DNA of 64,000 nt, taken from NCBI RefSeq assembly GCF_019393635.1, contig NC_057866.1:8915723-8979722 (forward strand), written 5' to 3'. The notes beneath the pieces are model-generated. The model did no database searches. It had not been told where the DNA came from and worked only from the letters and a program-made list of their open reading frames with translations. Within the stretch, counting starts at the first letter, position 1, and every line of letters begins with the position of its first letter. Of the stretch, positions 38,721 to 51,074 are shown one piece after another. A program made the position numbers and the translations under genes. Source of the DNA: Dromiciops gliroides (Eukaryota > Chordata > Mammalia > Microbiotheria > Microbiotheriidae).

Positions 38721-40126
38721 GAAATGCACACTTCTAATACCGAGGGTGCCACCCAACAAGATGCCCCTTTGGTTTACAAGAACTGACCAACACAAAACTC
38801 AACAAGTAAATAGCTCATAACCCTAATCAATGCCTGATTTTTCTTTTAAGCTTGTTTGGTGAGCAGCCGGGACTCTTCGTTCACACTGAACAAATGGTTA
38901 TTGAGAGATCCAGAGGCACTTCAACAACCGACCCTTATTACAAGTTTGCTCCCCGGCAAGAGTCCTCAACAAGACACAACAGAAGAAAAAGGAGAACAGG
39001 GGAAGACAGGGGAAGGTGCCTGATAAGAGGCTTGAGCTGTTCTCAGAAAACCAGAGCCCCAGCAGCCATGGCCAGGGCATCAGGTATAGCCTAGGAGGGA
39101 GGCCTTTGACAGCTCCACCGGCCTCCAGAGCAGGCGGGGGCAGTGGGGGACAAAAGGGAAGCAGAGACTTGGCTGGGCTGAAGGTGCAGGTTGGCCGCCT
39201 GTCCACTTCTCCTTAGCCCCTCCTGGTTTCTAAGGCCACCTGCACTGTCCACATCGGAGCCGTGGAGAGGGTCAAAGGAGATGCCCGAAGGGGTCGGTAC
39301 AGATATTGGGCAAGCTGTTATCATTATTTTAATATAATCCAACTTCAGCTTCCAAATGCAGTGCTACATTCTGGTAAGCATTTGCAACTAGGCCCCCAGA
39401 CTATGAAGCTGTGCTTGCCCTCTGACCCATGGATCCACCACCACCAGGCCCGTGAGTCTTGGCTTATAGCTTCTGCAAGTTAAATAATTTGCCATTAGGG
39501 CAGTAGCCGACCTTGTTGAATGGCTTCCATTTGAACTGTTTGGGTAGATTCTGAAGATCACCAGGCAAGATAAGGTAGCAGACACCGAGGGGCTTTCTCA
39601 AGCTGAGCTGCCAAGCATTCAAACTCTACTGCAGAGAGTGCAGCTCGGACAAGTTGGAATGTCTGAAGGTCAAAAGGCTGCTTGCCTAAAAGACTATTTT
39701 AGAGAGAACTCACTCAAGGCAAGCACTCACCAGGAGGTCAGAAGGTCTACAAGGACGCTCTCGAGGGCTCTCTGAGGAACTCTGGAATTGTCCTGTGACA
39801 TGGGAGACACGGGCCCAGGGCTGCCCAACATGGAGTGTCCACATCACAGAAGGTGCTGGGCTCTATGTGCAAAGTAGAACTGCAGAAGCTCTACCCTGAA
39901 TGTTCATGAGGACGGTTTGGGCCCAACCTGGGGCAGAGCCTTCCCAGCTCATATCGGTCTGATCAGCCACAGGGGGACCCCCTATACCTTGACCCTCTCT
40001 GAGTACGAAGGACAACCACCACCAGGTGCATACTCCCAAAGAGGTCCAAGAAAGAGGAAAAGGCCCCTTGTGTTTAGAGCAGTAGCCCATCAACGGGGGC
40101 AGGGCTGAACAAGTTCTATGGGAGGG

Positions 40127-40283
40127 TTGGGCAGCTAGGTGGCGCAATAGATAAAGCACTGGCCCTGGATGCAGGAGGACCTGAGTTCAGATTCAGACTC
40201 AGACACTTGACACTTACTAACTGTGTGACCCTGGGCAAGTCACTTAACCCTCATTGCTCTGGGAAAAAAAAAAAAAAGATTCC
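40127..40283 (+). mobile_element. tRNA-derived marsupial SINE
   Basis: A full-length copy with A-rich tail. AAGTTCTATGGGAGG duplications lie at 40111-40125 and 40284-40298. Confidence 0.92.
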
Positions 40284-40304
40284 AAGTTCTATGGGAGGTT
40301 GAGG

Positions 40305-40690
40305 GAATACTATTGTGAGGTAATAAAGGATAAAGGGGATGCTTTCAGGGAAACCTTAGCAGATGTGTATAAACCGAGGGCCAGTAAAGTGAGAAGACAA
40401 CAGCAATGCTGTAAAGATAAAGAACTTTGAATGACTTCAGAACTCTGACCAACCACAATTCCAGAAGACTCATGATAAAACACACTGCCTGTCTCCTGAA
40501 AGAGAGGTGAGACATTCATGATGACGACGGCAAAGAGTCCCACTTTTTTTGGACCTGGCAAACGCGGGGATTCATTTTGCTTGCCTATACATGTTTGTAA
40601 AGGATTTTGTGTTTCTCAATGGGACAGAGGGGAAGGTAGGAGGGAGAAAGTATCGACCTGAAAATAAAATAAAATTGAATTGAAACAAAA
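40305..40690 (+). mobile_element. Old L1-like 3' end
   Basis: GGGAATACTATTGTGAGGTA, then CCAGAAGACTCATGATAAAA and GGAGGGAGAAAGTATCGACC, ending A-rich. It is a diverged copy of the L1 3' region; the SINE at 40127 lies just upstream. Confidence 0.55.
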
Positions 40691-42594
40691 CTGGTGACCA
40701 CATTCAATCAGTAAGTGTTCGTTCAGTCCCCGGGACTTTTGTACCACCTAGGCTACTCAACAGATAAAGGACAAGGTTCTTTCCTCAAAAGGTTCACATT
40801 CTAGGTGAGAATTAAGGCAAATTTCACCTTAACAATTCAATTCAATCAACACCAAGTAAAGGACACAAAGTATTCCAATGGACAGGAGAAGTCACTGCTG
40901 GAGATGTTCCCTCTAGTGCAGGAGGCCACCTGTCCCTCAACACAAGCACCTCTGATCCAGAGTTCCCCCTGTTTAGCAGCACAAGGCCAACATGTTGTGC
41001 TGGAGCCATCTTCAATGCCTCCACCTGCCATTCCACGTTCTTTCTCTCTCCCACATTTCCTCCTCTCTGCCTCTCCTTCAGAGCTCCTTATTGGTTCTGT
41101 GTGGCAGCCTGGTCAACCCCCACTGTGCCTCCAAGGCCATAGTGTCCCATGATTCACAGCTATCCGATGCCCTATAATACTGGCATTAAAAATATGGACT
41201 GCTGCTGATGGGCAAAGTTTAGGATCAGTCAAGGAACTTGGCAGTATCCTAAAAGCAATTCAACCCCCTCTCTTTGCCCTGTTGAATTCCGATAGACAAG
41301 TTAAGTACCTACTATGTGCTGAGGACTGTGCTAAGTGCTGGAGATGCTCATAAATCTAAGGGAGGGATACCAAATCAAACAAAGAAGAGCATTACGGGAT
41401 AATGTGGAGACAGTCCCCGAGGGAAGGCCCCTCTCGAAATCTGGACAAGGAACGTTCTTCATCCACTTGGATTTTCCTGGGAGGGCGGGGCTGTTATTGG
41501 GCCAAACTCTTGGGAGACTGCCCAGCTCTTCCAGGAGCCTCTCAAGTCCCTGGCTGCTGTACAACCAGCAGCACAATGTCCCCCATGGATAGGTGCAAGT
41601 GGAGGACTGTCCATGTGGAGGGCTCTGCCCGGCTTCGGCTGCCCCAGGAGCAAACACCTCCGGCAGCTGCCCACCTCCCTCACACCTCTCACCCGAGCGG
41701 GCTGTGAGGATCAAACGAGATCAAGAGCAGCTGCAAAATGCTGAGCCCAGGGCCTGACACCCCGGGTGTCCTCGTCCTCCCCCCTCCCCGCCAACAAGGC
41801 CTCTCTGTTGCTTTTCCCACAAGGAAGAGAGCCTTACAAGGGTGGTTCCGCCTCACAAAACAAGCACAACAGAATGCCTGGTCCTCTGTGGAAGGCTGCT
41901 CGCACGCCTTGCTGCTCCTTTCTCGACAGCCTCAGCTTGCATGTAGGTGACTCATGAAAAGTTGGTACGTTTGTGCTTGCTGATGTTCGTTCCTTCCATC
42001 ACATTTTTAAAGTATTACGAAGTTGAAGATGCCCCAACACCTTCAAAATCTTAACAGCTGAACCACTGGGGCTCTCACAAGTGTCTCCTTCCCCATCCTT
42101 GCTGTGCCCTGGTCTCTAAGTTCAGATCGAATTAATTCTACAAATGGGTTTATATTCTACTCCAGGGATACTGGGGGCTATGATCTCTCTAGCTCTTCGG
42201 CATGGATTTCAAACGTTTGCTGATGGAGGCCATTTTTTTTGGCTCTTCTGGTCTCCTCAACAACTAATATCAGTTAAACTTCTGTATAAAATGACCATAG
42301 TCTGTGTCCATATCATTTCTTCCTTTGGGATCCCATTTTCACCCTCAATAACTTATTTAAATAGGTCAAGCTTGAGTTGTTCTCAACCGTACAACATCTC
42401 TTTTCCTCATTTGTATTCTCTCGTCTAACTCTCTGTTAATTGTTAGCCTTCTTTTAATAATTCTGTGGTCTGATTGTAAATAGCTAATTCAGGACTGACT
42501 CATTAGTAACAAATTATTTCCTATCAAAATATAGTTATCTCATTGTCATGTTATTTGGGACTCACCATGTCCAACAGCTACCTAATTCTTTAAT

Positions 42595-42845
42595 TTAAAA
42601 TTTTTATTTTCAGTTCCAAATTATCTCCTTCCCTCCAGCCTCTCCTCTACCCACTGAGAAAGCGGACAATAAAACATTTTCATTACCCCCGAGGGGGGAG
42701 GGCTGTTTCCATGAGTTCATCAGTTTCTTCTCTGGAGGTGGATCGCATTTTCCATCACAGGTCCTTTGTTGTAGTTCATTGTATTGATCAGAGTACTTTA
42801 GTCTCTCAGAGCTGCGTATCATTACAACACTGCTGCATCTCGAAG
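42595..42845 (-). mobile_element. Old L1-like 3' end
   Basis: Inverted order: AGTTCCAAATTATCTCCTTC, GACAATAAAACATTTTC, then GGATCGCATTTTCCATCACA and CATTGTATTGATCAGAG. Confidence 0.6.
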
Positions 42846-44261
42846 GGAAAAAATGGATTCCAGGCATTGGGAGAATCAGTGCAAACATACAGAAAATGGT
42901 TGTCAAAAGGGACTAAAACAGATGTCCAGTAATAGAATGACCACCTCAAAGGTTTTTCTTTTTCTTGCTGATTTTTCAAAGAGTTACACTACCACTGAGA
43001 GGGAGCTGAAGGAACGACCCAAATCCATGGGTCTCTCCAGGACACACTGCCCCTCCCCTGAAGTACCAGCACTTACAAGGAGGCAGGGACAACTCTTAGC
43101 ATCAGTAATACATTTAGTCACTGGGCAGGATTTCCAGCACAACATACCTGACAAAACATAGAGTTTTCCTGCTCATGGAGACACTTCTTAATTGGCCAAG
43201 ACAAACCCAGATTAGAGGGCATTTAAATTATCCCCTCTGAAAGCAGCAGATACCAACAGACTTTCTACCACTTGAATTGGGCCCCTTTCCAAAACTGCTT
43301 AATTACATTTTATGGCTAATTCCTTAATCCATTAGCAGTCCCTTGAATCTCATTTAATGGAAAGGAAAAGTACATGCTAACAAACACCCCAGGTTTGTAA
43401 ATGTTTGAGAGAACCGTTTCTGGCCAATCTTGGGGGAGGAGACACAAAAATCAGAAAATCATTTCCCTTTGGATAAGAGCAGACAACACCCTTCTCTCCC
43501 CACTCTGAAGAAACATTTACTTGCACTTCAGATTTTCACGGTGGTGGCTTCTCCCGACAGAGGACAGGCTGCTCTACTAGTTTTTACAAGCAATGACAAT
43601 TTAAAATCTTGAATAATTACCATCTTCACCAACAAGCACCAGGTCATATGACCATAGCAATGTACGGGGTCAATGAGCAATTCACTCAGTAAGTTCATCT
43701 AGGGCAAGGCTAGGTGGGAGATGTCTTGTCAACCGGTAGGGATCTTTTTCTCTATTCTAAAGGCAGAAAAATAAGCCTAAGTGAAAGGGAAGGCCTTCCC
43801 TAAATCAGAGCATTAGTTAGAAATGAGTAAATCCTGTTCAAAGACACCAAAACTTCCTTTACCCTCTGAGCTCATCTAACGCAGACTTAAAATCCTCCCT
43901 TCATTTTCCTCAGTGGACATGTAGGTAGGAGAGCGGATGGGAACATGAATCTCTTCCACCTTCCATTTAAAACAACGTGACCTATTAGCAACCAGATGGC
44001 TTGTTTAGAGATGGTGTGGTCCAGTGGAGAGAGCCTTGGATTTACACCTGAGGACTGGGTATCTGGGGTGACCTGGGGCGTCAGTTTCCTTTTATGTAAA
44101 GTAAGGAACATCTGAAACTCCTCAAGGGTCCTATGACAGTTATGACATGGCTTGGAAGCTCTCAAGGGATCACATGGCCCAACTACCAGATGAATTCTGC
44201 CCATGGCAGAGGCCGAGGGCTTTTCCTCTCTCTGGGCTGCTGCTGCTTCTTTTTGGTTAAA

Positions 44262-44350
44262 TTTCTTCTTTTTTTCAACCTTATTAGTCTTTTCTTTTTC
44301 CAGTTACATGTAAAGATAGTTTTCAACATTTGTTTTTGTAAGATTTTGAG
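44262..44350 (-). mobile_element. L1 3' terminus, separated from its body
   Basis: Inverted L1 end: CAGTTACATGTAAAGATAGT, CAACATTTGTTTTTGTAAG. It continues in the L1 at 44946-46728 once the plus-strand segment between them is removed. Confidence 0.8.
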
Positions 44351-44945
44351 CTCCACGCCCAAAGGGCTATGGGACTGTTCATACTCTTTGACCCAGTGGT
44401 ATCACTCTAGGTCTGTATCCCAAAGAGATCATAGAGAAGGGTAAAGGACTCACATGTTACAAAAATATTTATAGCAGCTCTTTGTGGTGGCAAAGAATTG
44501 GAAATCGATGGAATGCTCATCCATTGGGGAATGGCTAAACAAATGGTGGTATATGAATGTAATGGAATACTATTGTGCTGTAAGAAACCATTGAGCAGGA
44601 GGCGTACACAGAAGCCTAGAAGGACTTGCATGAACTGATGCTGACTGAGAGAAGCAGAACCAGGAGAACACTGTACACAGTGACAATAACATTGTATGAT
44701 GAACAATGGGGAGATACTTGGGTCTTCTCAGCAGTGCAACGATCCAAGACAATTTCAAAGAACTCATGATAGAAAATGTTCTCAACATCCAGAAAAAAGA
44801 ACTGTGGATTATGAACGCAGATTGAACCATACTGTTTCTACTTTTGGACCCCCCCCCCCTCTTTAGTGAGGTTTTTCCCTTGTGCTCTGATTCTTCTTTC
44901 ACAATATGACTAATGCAGAAATATATATATAAAAAGATTTTGATT
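44351..44945 (+). mobile_element. L1 fragment inserted into an opposite-strand L1
   Basis: Forward L1 ORF2 end and 3' UTR, from CAAAGGGCTATGGGACTG through CCAAAGAGATCATAGAGAAG and CATTGGGGAATGGCTAAACA to GCAGAAATATATATAT. AAGATTTTGA flanks it at about 44341-44350 and 44935-44945 as a likely target-site duplication. Stops break the coding sequence. Confidence 0.8.
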
Positions 44946-46728
44946 TCCAAATTTTTCTCCCTCCTTCCCTTTTTTCTCCCCCCACCCCGACAGAAAACAG
45001 TCTGATATAGGTTATACAGTACAATCATGTTAAACATATTTCCCTATCAGTCATGTTGTAAAAGAAGAATCAGAACAAAAGGAGAAAAACCACAAGAAAG
45101 AAAAAAACAAAAGAAAGTGAAAACAGTCTGCTTCTATCTTCATTCAGACTCCACAGTTCTTTTTCTGGATGTGGAAAGCATTTTCCATCATAAATCTTTT
45201 GGAATTGTCTTGGATCATTGTATTCCTGAGAAGAGCTAAGCCCATCACACTTGATCACCACACGATGTTGCTGTTACTGTGTACAATGTTCTCCTGGTTC
45301 TGCTCACTTCACTCAGCATCCGTCCACTTAAGTCTTTCCAGGTTTTTCTGAAATCTATCTGCTTATATCTTACTGCATAATAGTATTCCATCACATTCAT
45401 ATACCACAACTTGTTCAGCCATTCCCCAATGGATGGGCATCCCCTTGATTTCCAATTCTTTGCCACCACAAAATGAGCTGCTATAAATATTTTTGTATAT
45501 GTGGGTCCTTTTCCCCTTTTTATGATCTACTTGGGATATAGGCCTAGTAGTGGTATTGCTGGATCAAAGGGTATGCACAGCCCCATATAGCCCTTTGGGC
45601 ATAGTTCTAAATTGCTCTCCAGAATGACTGGATCAGTTCACAACTCCATCAACAATGGATCAGTGTTCCAATTTTCCCACATTTCCTCCAACATTTATCA
45701 TTTTCCCTTTTTGTCACATTAGTCAATCTAATAGTTATGAGGTGGTATCTCAGTAATTTTAATTTGCATTTCTTGTTTGTTTGTTTGTTTTGGGCAATGA
45801 GGGTTAAGTGACTTGCCCAGGGTCACATAGCTAGTAAGTGTCAAGTGTCTGAGGTCATATTTGAACTCAGGTCCTCCTGACTTCAAGATGGGTGCTTTAT
45901 CCACTGAGCCACCAAGCTGCCCCTTAATTTGCATTTCTAATCAAGTGATTTTGAACATTTTTTCATATGACTATAGAACAATTTAATTTCTTCATCTGAA
46001 AACTGCCTGTTCATATCCTTTGACCATTTCTCAATTGGGAATGACTTGTGTTCTTATAAATTTGATTCAGTTCTCTATATAGTTTAGAAATGAGGCCTTT
46101 ATCAGAAACACTGGCTATAAAAATTGTTTCCCAGCTTTCTGCTTTCCTTCTAATCTTGGTTGCATTGGTTTTGTTTGTACAGAAACTTTTAAATTATATA
46201 TCATCAAAATGATCCATTTTGTAATAGTCGCTATCTCTTGTTTGGTCAAAAAATCTTCCCCTCTCCATAGATCTAATAGGTAAACTATTCCTTTCTCTCC
46301 CAATTTGCCCAGGGTATCACCCTTTATGTCTAAATCATGTACCCATTTTGACCTTACTTGATATACAGTGTAAGATGTTGGTCTATGTCCCAGCATTTTT
46401 TGTCAAACAGTGAGTTCTTGTCCCAGAAGCTGGAGTCCTTAGGTTTATCAAACAACAGATTACTACTGTCATTTACTACTGTGTCTTGTGTGCCTAACCT
46501 ATTCCACTGATCCACCATTCTATTTCTTAGCCAGGACCAAACAGTTTTGATGACTGCCCCTTTATGATTTAGTTTTAGATCTGGTATGGCTAGGCCACAT
46601 TCCTTTGCATGTTTTCATTAATTCCACTGATATCTTGACCTTTTGTTCTTCCAGATGAATTCTATTATGATTATTTTTAGTTCTACAAAATAATTACTGG
46701 GGAGTCTGATTGGTACGGTACTCTGGTG
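44946..46728 (-). mobile_element. L1 relic with decayed ORF2 (reverse transcriptase C-terminal part)
   Basis: A minus-strand L1 body. Decoded fragments include DIKGDTLGKLGEKGIVYLLD at 46115-46396 and CPSIGEWLNKLWYMNVMEYY at 45245-45469, matching the C-terminal part of L1 ORF2. Frameshifts, stops and a SINE insertion (45774-45923) disable it. Its 3' terminus is at 44262-44350. Confidence 0.88.
45774..45923 (-). mobile_element. tRNA-derived SINE nested in L1
   Basis: An inverted copy with target-site duplication TTAATTTGCATTTCT at 45759-45773 and 45924-45938. It is younger than the L1 it interrupts. Confidence 0.94.
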
Positions 46729-47177
46729 TGGGAATTATGGGAATGGAGTGAGCCCCACCAACTCCATCTTGTGATTCAATTCTGGAGCCAGTTCAGTTCC
46801 CTTTCTATTCAATTATGGGAACTGTGAGAAGCCTTTATTGCATTGTTTGAAGCAAGTCCTGGGTGGCTGGAAAGCTGGACCAACCTCTCCCTGCTGCTCA
46901 GAGAACCTTGACTCAGGACCTTGGTATGCAGACCAGAAATCCAGTTAGAGCCAAAGGCCGATGCAAGTTTTCTCAGGATGACACATCTCAAGATACCCAT
47001 GTCTTATCTGAACACTGGCCCCATACTGGTCACTTATTGTTTCCATGGTCCTTTTTTCTGATTTCAGATAATAAAACCTGTTTGTTCTCTCCCTCCCAAC
47101 TCAGAAAGCCCCTAATTCTTCCTCCAATAAGAAATCAGATGACCTGATCTTGTATCCTGGCTTCTATCCTGTTGTTT
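46729..47177 (+). mobile_element. Possible solo LTR of an endogenous retrovirus
   Basis: Starts TGTGGGAATTATGGG directly after L1 sequence and ends near TTTAATGCA, about 449 bp. It has an AATAAA at 47070-47075 and TG..CA ends. No internal retroviral genes are present, and I could not find a clear short target duplication. Confidence 0.42.
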
Positions 47178-47839
47178 TCTTTTAATGCACAAGAATCGGT
47201 CTCCCCTGTGTTCAGGCTCCAGTGCCAAGCTGAGGAGGTCCGGTCTGGAGTCGTCATGTAATCAGCATGCACAGCCTGAAAAATGGGTATGCTTAGAAGC
47301 CCAAGCTTCTGTTTCCTCAGTTATTTCAATCAATCCGCATGCCACATCGGTCACGGAAGACTGCTATGGCTTCCTCCAGCTTTGACATTTGAGGGTTTTA
47401 TGACTATAATGCAAATACAATTCCAGGCCAACAAGAAAGCCCCGCCTTCCTCCCAATGCACTGCCAGCACTACTGCAGCCTGACATTCTAGGTCCCAAGA
47501 CAGAATTAAGATAACACTGAAAGACAACAAATGCAGTGCTGCCTGAACTAAGGTAACCCATGGGGTTGGGCTTCCTTCCGACATGTTTTTCCAATCACCA
47601 GATTGTCTCACCTCAATTAAGATCCTGCCTGTTAGAAGCCGCCTGTCCTGTCTGGGGCCATTTAAAAGGCTTCTATAAACCATCTAGAAAGGGTCAGTCA
47701 AACCCAGGAAGGAAGAGGGCCCTGGAAGCTTGCTGGGTTTGTTTACAGAAACAAACAAATCCTGCCTTTTTTTCCTCTTGCCCTAAAAAGCACTTATCAG
47801 CATGACAAAATCTTAGTCAATCACCCAATCCGTGGCTAG

Positions 47840-48840
47840 ACCCTGCCAGAAGCCAAGGCTATGAGGACAAAGAGTGAACCGATCCTTCCTCTCAAGGAGA
47901 CTGGCCACATGCAAATGGGACAGGATGGATACAAACAGAGGCAAAGGTAGTTTGTTCAGGGAGTGATCAGGAAAGTCCTGCCCCAGGGGGCCCAGCACAA
48001 GCTGTCCTCGAGGTGCTGGATCTTCTGTGAGGCCGTGCTAAGGAGGGTAGGCAGGCCAGGAAGGGGGCTGGCCAGTGCAAAGGCCTGGAACACAGAGAAA
48101 CGTGGGGGAGTGGCAGGAGAGGAGCAGAGGGGAAGCTGGCTCAGCTGCATCACAGACAGGAAGGCTGGAATGACAGGCTGGGGCCTTGACAAGCAAACAG
48201 CACTGACGTTTGATAGCAGAACTGTACATACAGGGAGCCACTGGAGCAGGGACAGAGGCGAGATGGACACCATGGAGGAGTCTGGGCGAGAGGCCACATG
48301 GGCCTAAGCTGGGGAGCGAGGGGAGAGAGGGAGCCGCGTGGGAGGTGTGCCCAGAGCAGCTCCACTTGATACTGGACTAGAGGGATGTGAGGAACCAAAG
48401 CCAAGGTTACGGTTCTGAGGGTCTAGGAGAGAAAGAGTGATGTTCACAAGAGGGGAGAGTTGGGACTAGGGAGGGAGCAGGAATTTGGCCTGGGATGTTC
48501 TGAGTTTCAGGTGTCCCTAGGATAGCCAGTCTTAAATGCCCAACGGGTGACTGATGATGTGGGACCGGGGATACCAGGGGCTGAGTGCCCACCTAGGGGT
48601 TCTCTGCACAAAAAAGATGGAGTCAACCCACAGAGCTGATGAGGGAAGAGGTATAGAGGGGGAAGGGAAGAGAAGGGGGCCCAGGACGGAGCCTTGGGGA
48701 GAGCTGTTGGAGGAGGCCAAGCAGGACTGGGAAAGCCAGGCACCAAGAGGTCAGAGAAACACAGAGAGGACCGAGGGTGATCGGCAGGTCAGTTGAAAGG
48801 ATAAGGATCCAAAAGGGTTTCCTGGAGAAGCTGGGAGAGG
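47840..48840 (-). mobile_element. Long LINE L2 relic (about 1 kb)
   Basis: An inverted L2 with the same block order as the copy at 36185, extended further 5': GGGAGCCACTGGAGCAGGG, CTGAGTTTCAGGTGTCCC, AGAGCTGATGAGGGAAGAGG and GGACGGAGCCTTGGGG. The open frames are degenerate. Confidence 0.68.
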
Positions 48841-49261
48841 CAGTGGTGCCATGGCCTCCAGGAGAGGCAGCAAGGCCAGGCCAGGGCCTCCAGGGGAGGT
48901 GGTGCCAGGACGCTGGGCCCTCTCTGCCCCCACTGCAACAACTAATGGGGTGGCACCCATTACATGGTGGTGATTCACCACCACAAACCAAGAGGGCTCT
49001 GGAGAAAGATCATCCTTCCTACCACCTGAGGCATGGTGGCTACATCACACGCCACGCCACACCAAGGCAGGGATTGGTTGCAGCCACCTCTGAGAGGGCC
49101 AAGTGCCCAGGCTCTGCTGCAGACCCCTAAGTTCTCACTGCTAAGAAAGGAAGAGGAAACCTGAAAGCTGAACTCAATTAAGACAGGTCCCAGTCCCCAG
49201 CAGAGGTGCCTTGAGGATGGGCAGCCCAGCACACACGTGACAGTCACAGCGTGCATGTACG

Positions 49262-49460
49262 GAGCATTCGAAGGTTTGCAAAGTGCTGGGCAAAGATCTC
49301 ATTTGATCCTCCCTGCAACCCTGACAAGTGGTGGGGTGGTTATCCCTACATTACAGACGAGGAAACTGAGGCTAAGAGAAGTTAAATGACTTACCCAAGG
49401 TCACACAGCTGGTAACTGGGTCCGAGTCCAGGGGCTCAGTGCTCTCCCCATTATGACACC
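49262..49460 (-). mobile_element. MIR-family SINE
   Basis: Inverted MIR: TTTGCAAAGTGCTGGGC, ACATTACAGACGAGGAAACT and CCCAAGGTCACACAGCTGG. Confidence 0.8.
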
Positions 49461-49894
49461 TATCCAGACCCCCCCCCCATGGCAAATCTGTTGAGGGCAT
49501 AGGGACCATCAGCCACGCCTTCACACCCTGGAGTGGTGGGGAGGGGATACACACGTTGACGAGACCACAGCTTCATTTGAGGACTTGGGGGTCTTTGCAA
49601 ATGAACTTCCTGAGGATTTGGTTTGCAGAGGGGGCGGTGTTTGGATCTTTTGTCCCCAGAACCCACCAGGGCTGGGCAAACAGCACAAGCTTCATGAATG
49701 CTTGACAAGAACTGACTGGCCTAAACGCCTTTTCTTTCCTTTCCTTCAGGGGCTCTTCTGCAACGGATTTAAACTCACTTCTGAATTGCAGAAAATGCTA
49801 CCATACTCATCTCTCCTTCCATTTGCCTTACAGATGCTGAATTTTTAAGTGTATCTTTCAGAGGAATTTTAGCATGGGCAGCTAAGGGGAGGGG

Positions 49895-50005
49895 GCAGGG
49901 AGCTGCCACCATGCACAGAGAGTTGGGCCTGGAGTCTGGAAAATATGAGTTCAAATTCAACATCAGACACTAGGCTAAGTGATCCTGGGCAAGTCACTTA
50001 ACCTT
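49895..50005 (+). mobile_element. Old SINE fragment
   Basis: TGGAGTCTGGAAAATATGAG, TTCAAATTCAACATCAGACA and GATCCTGGGCAAGTCACTTA show a decayed tRNA-derived SINE. Confidence 0.6.
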
Positions 50006-50029
50006 CCTGGGCAAAGACGAAAGCACAAA

Positions 50030-50905
50030 CCAGGAGAACAGTGACTACACCTCTCTCAGCATCACATCACCTTGGAAGCATGGAAAACGTGTAGACCGCA
50101 CCCCTAGAACTAGCTCTGAAAACAGAAGCACATAAAAATAAAAAGCCTGAAGCTTAGGACAGAGTCTCTCCACCTCAAGTAAGCAAAGCCCAACTTTACC
50201 ATCAAGTTCAAAGACAAGAAATAGACTGAGAAAAATGGACAAAGAATGAAAACAACTTGGTAAAAGAGGCACAAAAAAATCATTGAAGAAAAGAACTCCT
50301 TAAAAAGCAGAAAATGCCAAATGGAAAGGGAGGTACAAAAATTCCCTGAAAAGTCAGGGATCTTTAAAAAGCAGAATTAGCCAAATGAAAAAAGAGATAC
50401 AAAAACTCACTGAAGAAAAGTATTACTAAAAAATCAGAATTGGGCAAGTGGAACTTAACAACTCCACGGGACATCAAGAAACAAACAAAAACAAAACAAA
50501 GTCAAAGGAATAAAAAAATAGAAAAAATGCAAAATATTTCATTGGAAAAACAACTGACCTGGAAAACAGAGTGAGGAGAGAGAACTTACAAATCGCTAGA
50601 CTAACCTGAAAGTCACGATCAAGAGTCTAGGTATAATTTTTCTTTAAAGATTACTTGCTGTCTTGGGCAGGGGGGAGGAAAATGTGCAAAATCTCAAAAA
50701 ACGCCTGTGGAGGGGCAGCTAGGTGACTCAGTTGATAAAGCACTGGTCCTGGATTCAGGAGGACCTGAGTTCAAATCCAGCCTCAGACACTTGACACTTA
50801 CTAGCTGTGTGACCCTGGGCAAGCCACATAACTCTCACTGCCCCGCCAAAAGAAAAAAAAAATCTCATGTGGAAAACTTGTATCTAAATAAACACTTTAG
50901 GAAAC
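50030..50905 (+). mobile_element. HAL1-like element (L1 ORF1 joined to L1 3' end)
   Basis: A broken L1 ORF1-like coiled-coil segment (decoded fragments EEKNSLKSR, MKKEIQKLTEEK, GKTTDLENR) runs from about 50220 to 50600. It passes straight into an L1 3' terminus (TTACTTGCTGTCTTGGGC) without any ORF2. A SINE (50712-50862) interrupts the end. Family naming is by analogy to HAL1. Confidence 0.6.
50712..50862 (+). mobile_element. tRNA-derived marsupial SINE
   Basis: A full-length copy (GGGGCAGCTAGGTGACTCAG to an A-rich end) inside the HAL1-like 3' end. Target duplication is unclear. Confidence 0.9.
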
Positions 50906-51074
50906 AGAATCCAGGTCACTGAGCTATGGACTCTGTTCTCTCCCCTTTGCAGAAAATGGGCACAAAGTGTGCTCTTCCCATCTTGGGGCCCGGCCCTTCT
51001 CTGCTGGTTTAGCATCCATAGCTGCCAGATCTTTGTACTCTCTGATGTAATTCAACAGGATCAAGTGACTTAAG

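Noticed and set aside
44351..44945. Simple 5' inversion by twin priming of a single L1
   Set aside because: Not excluded, but the matching AAGATTTTGA on both sides fits a separate insertion better; kept as the alternative in the findings.
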